A DNA stretch of 62,708 nucleotides, from IMG/VR virus record IMGVR_UViG_3300013233_000293, positions 1-62,708 of that record. One strand, given 5' to 3'. Below the pieces are notes generated by a model that ran no database searches, had not been told where the DNA came from, and was given only the letters and a program-made list of their open reading frames with translations. Positions 59,301 to 62,708 of this stretch are shown one piece after another. The DNA comes from a virus. The first letter of the stretch is position 1. Each line of letters begins with the position of its first letter. The position numbers and the translations under genes were made by a program.

Positions 59301-59353
59301 TCTAGTTGATCCAAATCACTTTCAAGGGTCAATAATTCTTGGAGTTTCAGCAT
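56345..59353 (-). CDS. Terminase large subunit with intein
   Basis: The 1002-residue precursor has an N-terminal Cys4 zinc site (C95, C98, C130, C133), then the P-loop AGQR / SGKS interrupted by a 316-residue intein. Next come a Walker B-like AAIDELGW and an RNase H-like nuclease domain starting VLSIDAGYSNNSF. Spliced length is 686. The motor packages DNA into the prohead with the portal at 54508. Without splicing the ATPase cannot form. The upstream gene (59322) overlaps its start by 32 nt. Confidence 0.9.
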   Translation of the reverse strand: MLKLQELLTLESDLDQLEEGERDAQNQWDNAQLNLTDVLNNALDTDGAPKDLDFDDSHITEFPNFFKFAMSKEGMNQAPFARQLVVATHLLGEWCPRCSNPKFADINNVPVNYPAEDFPSKVTFLENGVCPKCSATRSEMYLTEELNVYEELDGCAGQRCVVGDTLVAIPDQGLLSISAYAQGKDVGFTPMNLKVKGKKVAVATQFFKSGLDIIYTLETPYGRLQGTGDHPVYTYNGYKKLRDITRADEILHYLDTRVFGHQRRKQEFNPASKSVPPSVLIGTEKVQTDYLCKALSTGTESWGCITLRLPTAKVCRDFQSLAFNNGIALKYVKKWGISGAKHLLTLEGEHYWKYANSCIHATTLLPNAATSAIGVIPLNILNDCIQLITKYAPLVCTKYITSGYSKHKLSSILANLTTDLGDLDNLDKVRAYLKGDYVLSRGTVRKGNLRDAQPTYDFHIPVEHCFITNGMLSHNSGKSALLGGLLLPYITHKWLMVNKPVETLGLMSSSLLVGSFIGLTYAKAVELLFQPFHTALSDSPWFQTYHKMLDDYEEKTGKSLYKVKDTFIHYYHKNIKLEPNGPNKRTLRGATRIFAAIDELGWFPHGEDNDSKERASANEVYVAIDRSLKTVRGAALTLLESGNDNIMMGLGLNISSPSSYMDKIMTLIRTHEGSREVYTYHLPTWEMNPHLPRKAFVKEYRDNPIKAERDFGANPPMSENPWVNDIDHIKTLMRGRFHVKYRYKRHESRSGQPQRYAAVTKTKTPKRSRTTVLSIDAGYSNNSFSLAITRPTDIGAEVLAVAEVAPLKGGNVLNYTYLAQQLIYPMIEAFNVQVVLADRWQSIKILSDIEGEFGIITDTHSLRPSDFSHIYDHLTDDTDNYIKLPKPEMSFTEFDNLSMDGYPHCFKYRPAAHLLHQFMTATLDSRGSVMKGEGYTDDVLRAACLGLHVCLTPDLLYQYGMTEEEVEMEEVCVGSGTASSSPDFSFATLTAGTDDNNSNFSK
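57929..58876 (-). mobile_element. Intein in terminase P-loop
   Basis: Residues 160-475 form the intein. It begins Cys160 (CVVGDTLVAI), has block B TGDH (227-230), block F YDFHIPVEHCFITNG, and ends His474-Asn475 before Ser476. All residues for splicing are present. The middle (about 250-450) has the size of a homing endonuclease but no clear LAGLIDADG or HNH motif, so it is probably decayed. Joining Arg159 to Ser476 restores AGQRSGKS. Confidence 0.9.
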
Positions 59354-59840
59354 GTTTACCTTTGTGTAACCTCTCTAGTAGTATCTCGTTGAGCTGTTCG
59401 GGTGTCACCTGTAGCCCAAGTTGCTCAACACTTAACCTGAGTGTATGTGCCACTAATAAGTCGGTTAATGGCTTCTTTATAATAGAGAGGTTTACATCTC
59501 CTAAATCTTGGGATTCGTGTTTTACCTCTTCCATAGCAATATCCAGCCCCTGCAACTGAGGAACTAAGACATCCCATAAAATACCCTTTATGTCTTGGGT
59601 GCGGTCGTAAATGCTACCAAGTTTTAATTGGAGGTCTTGCTCTGGTAGCAAAGGCAAGCTCTCAGGGCTTTCTACAGGGTTAGGTAAGGTCTCAGGGTCG
59701 ATCTTATAGTCCACTAACAATAGCGGGTTATGACGACGCATGAGAATCATAGGGTTTGCACCCTTAACCCTGCTCTGGACATGGTGAGTGGGCTTTAGTA
59801 GCTTGGCAGCTAACGCCTCCCCCTTATCCACTTTTGTCAT
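59322..59840 (-). CDS. Possible terminase small subunit
   Basis: The 172-residue product is directly upstream of the large terminase and overlaps it by 32 nt, the usual place for a small subunit. It is mostly helical (QDLQLKLGSIYDRTQDIKGI) with a basic N-terminus and C-terminal helices (PEQLNEILLERLHKGKH). No HTH can be read with confidence. Its start overlaps the helicase gene by 17 nt. Confidence 0.5.
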   Translation of the reverse strand: MTKVDKGEALAAKLLKPTHHVQSRVKGANPMILMRRHNPLLLVDYKIDPETLPNPVESPESLPLLPEQDLQLKLGSIYDRTQDIKGILWDVLVPQLQGLDIAMEEVKHESQDLGDVNLSIIKKPLTDLLVAHTLRLSVEQLGLQVTPEQLNEILLERLHKGKHAETPRIIDP

Positions 59841-61212
59841 CCAGATACTTATCTATATCATCACCAGCTTCCTTGAGCTTACGGTGTTTTTTACGCCCCG
59901 TCTCAGATCGTCGGCTTTCCTGTTTCACTCTGTCTAAGTGTTCTTGCTCTTGTTCGGTAACGTCATAAATCCGCATGGTGGAGAAGTCAACAGCTAGTTG
60001 GAAATCAAACATTTCTTGGTTACGGGACTTTTGAGGGATAATGTCAATGATGCCGGTTTCTCTGTTTTCATCGGTGTATACCCAACTCCAAAGGTTATTC
60101 GCATGTTCCTTAATGGATCGGGCATACCGGATAGCACCCTCATCCGATAACTGGGCTAGCAGGATAACCAGCTTGTTATTGTTCTTAGCCCAAACTTTAG
60201 CATACCTAGCGGCCTTACCTAATTGTAACCAGCTATCATCCCCGTCAACACCTTTAAGAAGTCCAACGTAATCAATGATAATCACATCGTCGTTATAAGG
60301 TCTGAGTAATGTGAGAAGTTCTTCTATGGTTAGATCGTCTTGTGGTTCAAAGATGCGGTGAACGCCACCGGCTTCGGTAACATCAGCCTCAAACTTATAC
60401 CATGCTTTACGGGAGGCTTTCACCTCACGTTTTGTTAACTCGGTGTACAGGTATTTTTTGGTATTAATCTGCGCCACGTTAGATACGGTTCTGGCCATAC
60501 ATTCACGTTCTGACATTTCCAAGGGTACGTTAACAATGGATTTACCGGCCAATGACATATTAATTGCCAGTTGGTTTGCCATTGCACTTTTACCACCGCC
60601 TGTGGTTGCAGCAATCACCACAAGGCTTGAAGGGGTGAAACCACCATTACGGTGATCGAAGGCAGCAAACCCTGTGGGTATCACCTCGCCCCTATCATTG
60701 GATAAAAGCTTTTCTAACAACCCCCTACTGTTACTGTTCTCGCCACCTGTTGTTAGTACCTTATGCTCTTCTAGTCCGCTGGTTTGTGCGCTTACCAGCT
60801 TGTCCGCCATGCTCTCGATAATTTCATCAATGTCAATATCCGGTTGACTCAGAGCTTTAATCGCGGCCTCACTCTCAAAGAAAAGCGTCCGTGCTTTTCT
60901 ATATTCATTCAGGCTGTCGTAACATCGGGATATGTGCCGATCATTCTTTAAGGGTTTTGTGTGGGTGTAATCCTCAAGGTCGGCTCTTGCTTCCTCTGCT
61001 AGGTGACTGTCAGTACAAAGGTCATCCCATGTTGGAATCTCTGCGTTACGGCGGACACTACGCTTAATGCGTTTGAACGCGGCAAGCATACTGTCATCAT
61101 AGAAAAACGCTGTGGATAAACCAGATAGTAATCGGGCTTTACCCATCTTATTTCTGGAAGCGCATACCGTCCGTATAGCCTGCGCTTCCAACTTCACATT
61201 AAACAGTTTCAA
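59824..61212 (-). CDS. DnaB-type replicative helicase
   Basis: The 462-residue protein has an N-terminal helical domain, then PTGFAAFDHRNGGFTPSSLV, Walker A ATTGGGKS (202-209), EMSERE, and Walker B DVIIIDYVGLL (about 309-319). ILLAQLSDEG and the QKSRNQ C-terminal motif complete the DnaB/gp41 RecA-like core. It unwinds DNA at the fork and works with the primase at 37781. The C-terminus is basic and disordered. Confidence 0.9.
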   Translation of the reverse strand: MKLFNVKLEAQAIRTVCASRNKMGKARLLSGLSTAFFYDDSMLAAFKRIKRSVRRNAEIPTWDDLCTDSHLAEEARADLEDYTHTKPLKNDRHISRCYDSLNEYRKARTLFFESEAAIKALSQPDIDIDEIIESMADKLVSAQTSGLEEHKVLTTGGENSNSRGLLEKLLSNDRGEVIPTGFAAFDHRNGGFTPSSLVVIAATTGGGKSAMANQLAINMSLAGKSIVNVPLEMSERECMARTVSNVAQINTKKYLYTELTKREVKASRKAWYKFEADVTEAGGVHRIFEPQDDLTIEELLTLLRPYNDDVIIIDYVGLLKGVDGDDSWLQLGKAARYAKVWAKNNNKLVILLAQLSDEGAIRYARSIKEHANNLWSWVYTDENRETGIIDIIPQKSRNQEMFDFQLAVDFSTMRIYDVTEQEQEHLDRVKQESRRSETGRKKHRKLKEAGDDIDKYLDDKSG

Positions 61213-61793
61213 GACATAACCCTTTTTGATCGTGTTGACATAATGCGTAGCGCATAATTAATGGGGAGTCCTAATCTTTGGAAGAACTGGATAGGCTCTT
61301 GTCCCGTAGTTACTACGATGCGGGGGATATTGGAGTACATCTCTAATATGTCCCGCAATTTCTCCATTTTATTAGGTGTAGCATCCGTAGGTACGTTCGA
61401 CAATACCAAGAACTTTACACGGGTATGACTCTTAGGGTTATCCCGCATATCATCTTTATATCCCCCATAAATGTTGTGCCAAACGCATTTAGCGCCATCT
61501 CTGTGGGCTTTGAGCATGAGGGTTGCAGCAGCTAATTTAGCGCGGCTATCGTTGACCTCGCTGCTGATACAGAGGGTGTAGGGGTTGTGGAGTGGTTCGT
61601 CGTAGCAGTGGTTGTACTCGGACAGCATTTGATCCCGCTTCAGAGGGAGCGGCTTAAATGTTTCCGATGCGCTAACGTAACCGACTACCAGATCCTCCAA
61701 GTAAAACGGGTGAGCTTTCAGCATGTAGCCTGGGAGTCCATCCAACAACAATAGCTTACGCTCGGTCTCTGTCATATCCAGTTTCAATCTCAT
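61209..61793 (-). CDS. Possible helicase loader (degenerate AAA)
   Basis: The 194-residue protein is immediately upstream of the DnaB gene (ATGA overlap). Segments LVLSNVPTDATPNKMEKLRD and IPRIVVTTGQEPIQFFQRLG resemble the sensor part of DnaC-type loaders, ending in ALRI. The expected Walker A is missing (CISSEVND in its place). It may load the helicase without ATP or be a regulatory paralogue. Confidence 0.55.
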   Translation of the reverse strand: MRLKLDMTETERKLLLLDGLPGYMLKAHPFYLEDLVVGYVSASETFKPLPLKRDQMLSEYNHCYDEPLHNPYTLCISSEVNDSRAKLAAATLMLKAHRDGAKCVWHNIYGGYKDDMRDNPKSHTRVKFLVLSNVPTDATPNKMEKLRDILEMYSNIPRIVVTTGQEPIQFFQRLGLPINYALRIMSTRSKRVMS

Positions 61794-62134
61794 ACTTCTA
61801 CCTCTATCCAGTGGGGTGCATTGTTCAACGTAGGTTTATCGTCGTAGTGGTATACAATCTGTTGGTGTACTAGACCTCCGGTTTTTGGACAACCTGTGGG
61901 GGGTTGTTCACCTGCCAATAACACTAGGGTTGGCAGCGTGTGCGCTTCTATAATTACAGATCCCCCTTTGTTTACATCTTGACGAAAAGTAATACTTATA
62001 GGGCAACTGTTTCCCGTGGCCTTGGTAAATTCCACACTTAATCCATCCGCCAAAAGGGTTAACTTCTGGTGATAGCCTGTCGTCGGTGGGATGTTACTAA
62101 GGAGTGAATGGATAACAAATAATGTTTTATTCAC
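61790..62134 (-). CDS. Unknown protein
   Basis: The 114-residue product is beta-rich (LADGLSVEFTKATGNSCPIS; GGSVIIEAHTLPTLVLLAG) with two Cys. It is coupled to the next gene by ATGA and lies between the SF2 helicase and the loader candidate. No family was recognised. Confidence 0.65.
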   Translation of the reverse strand: MNKTLFVIHSLLSNIPPTTGYHQKLTLLADGLSVEFTKATGNSCPISITFRQDVNKGGSVIIEAHTLPTLVLLAGEQPPTGCPKTGGLVHQQIVYHYDDKPTLNNAPHWIEVEV

Positions 62135-62143
62135 CCTAATTAC

Positions 62144-62708
62144 CTAGAATGTACGCCGTTTGGATGCGGGTGACTGACTGAAACTAAACCCCATTTCGTC
62201 AGGTTGATTACCTTGGGATTGGCTTCTAGGCGCAATGGCTTTAAAACTCTTGTGTTGTGTATAATCATCGGTCATAAGCGTCTTACTGCATGTCTTTAGG
62301 CAACCATAGAGCCAAGATACAGAGGGGTCGTGAAAGTATCGGATAATGGGAGTACGTTTTCCTTCCACTGGTGTACATACACGCTGAATCTCTTGTACAT
62401 AATTGGGTGTATTATTAATAGGGGCTACCGTATAAATAGCACTCCACATTGGCACATTAACCCCTGTGAGCATCGACCGCATGGCAATCACCACCTTAAT
62501 GCTCTTATCGGTTTTCATCGCATCTCGTGCGGCTTGTCTGCGATTTTTCGGGATGTCACCTGTGAAGATAAACGCGACTTTCTCCCCATATAAATCATCA
62601 ATTAACTTGGCTAGTACAACAGCATGACCTTTGTGGATGATCGGGATTAAAACGTAGTGACCACGTTTTATGTCTCTGATGGTTGTTCGCGCAATCTTAA
62701 GGTTACGC
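62144..62708 (-). CDS. SF2 helicase, C-terminal part (cut by window edge)
   Basis: The frame is open from 62144 to the window edge, giving at least 187 residues. It shows the SF2 C-terminal RecA domain: HYVLIPIIHKGHAVVLAKLI, VAFIFTGD, a motif V-like IKVVIAMRSMLTGVNVP and a motif VI-like YVQEIQRVCTP. The usual QxxGRxxR has Gln in place of Gly. The size and place fit a UvsW-like helicase. The start and Walker A lie outside the window. Confidence 0.7.
   Translation of the reverse strand, partial: RNLKIARTTIRDIKRGHYVLIPIIHKGHAVVLAKLIDDLYGEKVAFIFTGDIPKNRRQAARDAMKTDKSIKVVIAMRSMLTGVNVPMWSAIYTVAPINNTPNYVQEIQRVCTPVEGKRTPIIRYFHDPSVSWLYGCLKTCSKTLMTDDYTQHKSFKAIAPRSQSQGNQPDEMGFSFSQSPASKRRTF

Noticed and set aside
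1-62708. tRNA genes
   Set aside because: The gaps between genes are short and filled by promoters, hairpins and terminators; no cloverleaf was seen by eye. A tRNA scan would be needed to exclude one.

Overview
The window is 62.7 kb of the genome of a large contractile-tailed (myovirus-type) bacteriophage. It carries a complete virion set: prohead protease, portal, large terminase, HK97-fold capsid, tail sheath, tail tube, tape measure, gp25/gp6/gp53-like baseplate wedge, gp27/gp5-like hub and spike, PAAR tip and fibres. It also carries a phage-encoded replication/recombination set. Promoters are sigma70-like (TTGTGT or TTGACA, 16-nt spacer, TATAAT-like -10), Shine-Dalgarno sites are AGGA/GGAG-like and terminators are intrinsic, so the host is probably a Gram-negative bacterium. 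I cannot name it. No tRNA, rRNA, CRISPR array, integrase or DNA polymerase was recognised.

Layout. (1) About 1-10.2 kb, accessory/early region: short operons of mostly unrecognised proteins on both strands. It includes a UvrD-like SF1 helicase, an XRE-type regulator, a single-domain ABC ATPase, an acidic E/P-stalk protein, an HNH protein, a possible sigma-like protein, a SWIM zinc protein and a small secreted protein. A 216-bp promoter/leader cassette is present twice (93% identical, no gaps), with a shortened inverted relative that makes a divergent promoter pair at 8.3-8.6 kb. (2) 10.3-37.8 kb, plus strand: head, neck, sheath, tube, tail chaperone, tape measure, baseplate, fibres and lysis genes in assembly order. 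(3) 37.8-38.7 kb, minus strand: a lone primase converging on the lysis gene. (4) 38.9-53.6 kb, plus strand: replication/recombination operon with an RHH regulator, Cas4-like nuclease, SWIM protein, sigma-like protein, SSB, hyperacidic partner, RecA/UvsX, MmcB-like nuclease, Mre11/gp47, DnaX, Rad50/gp46 and a P-loop kinase. (5) 62.7-53.5 kb, minus strand: SF2 helicase (cut by the window edge), possible helicase loader, DnaB-type helicase, possible small terminase, intein-containing large terminase, Zn ribbon, portal and prohead protease.

How the genes work together. DnaB helicase, primase, SSB and a bacterial-style DnaX clamp loader would form most of a replisome. RecA, Mre11/Rad50, the Cas4-like and MmcB-like nucleases and the UvsW-like helicase would drive recombination-dependent replication. 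A sigma-like protein inside the replication operon is a candidate switch to late transcription of the structural genes. Genes are tightly packed, with ATGA/TAATG overlaps at many junctions.

Most notable: an intein of about 316 residues splitting the P-loop of the large terminase; two genes whose Shine-Dalgarno site is separated from the start codon by a perfect hairpin, in the manner described for T4 gene 38; an SSB-like protein with a strongly basic tail coupled to a poly-aspartate protein; a tape measure with four identical 45-bp repeats; a leader with two mutually exclusive hairpins before an RHH regulator; and two divergent sigma-region-2-like proteins. All functional calls are from reading motifs by eye; no database search was run.
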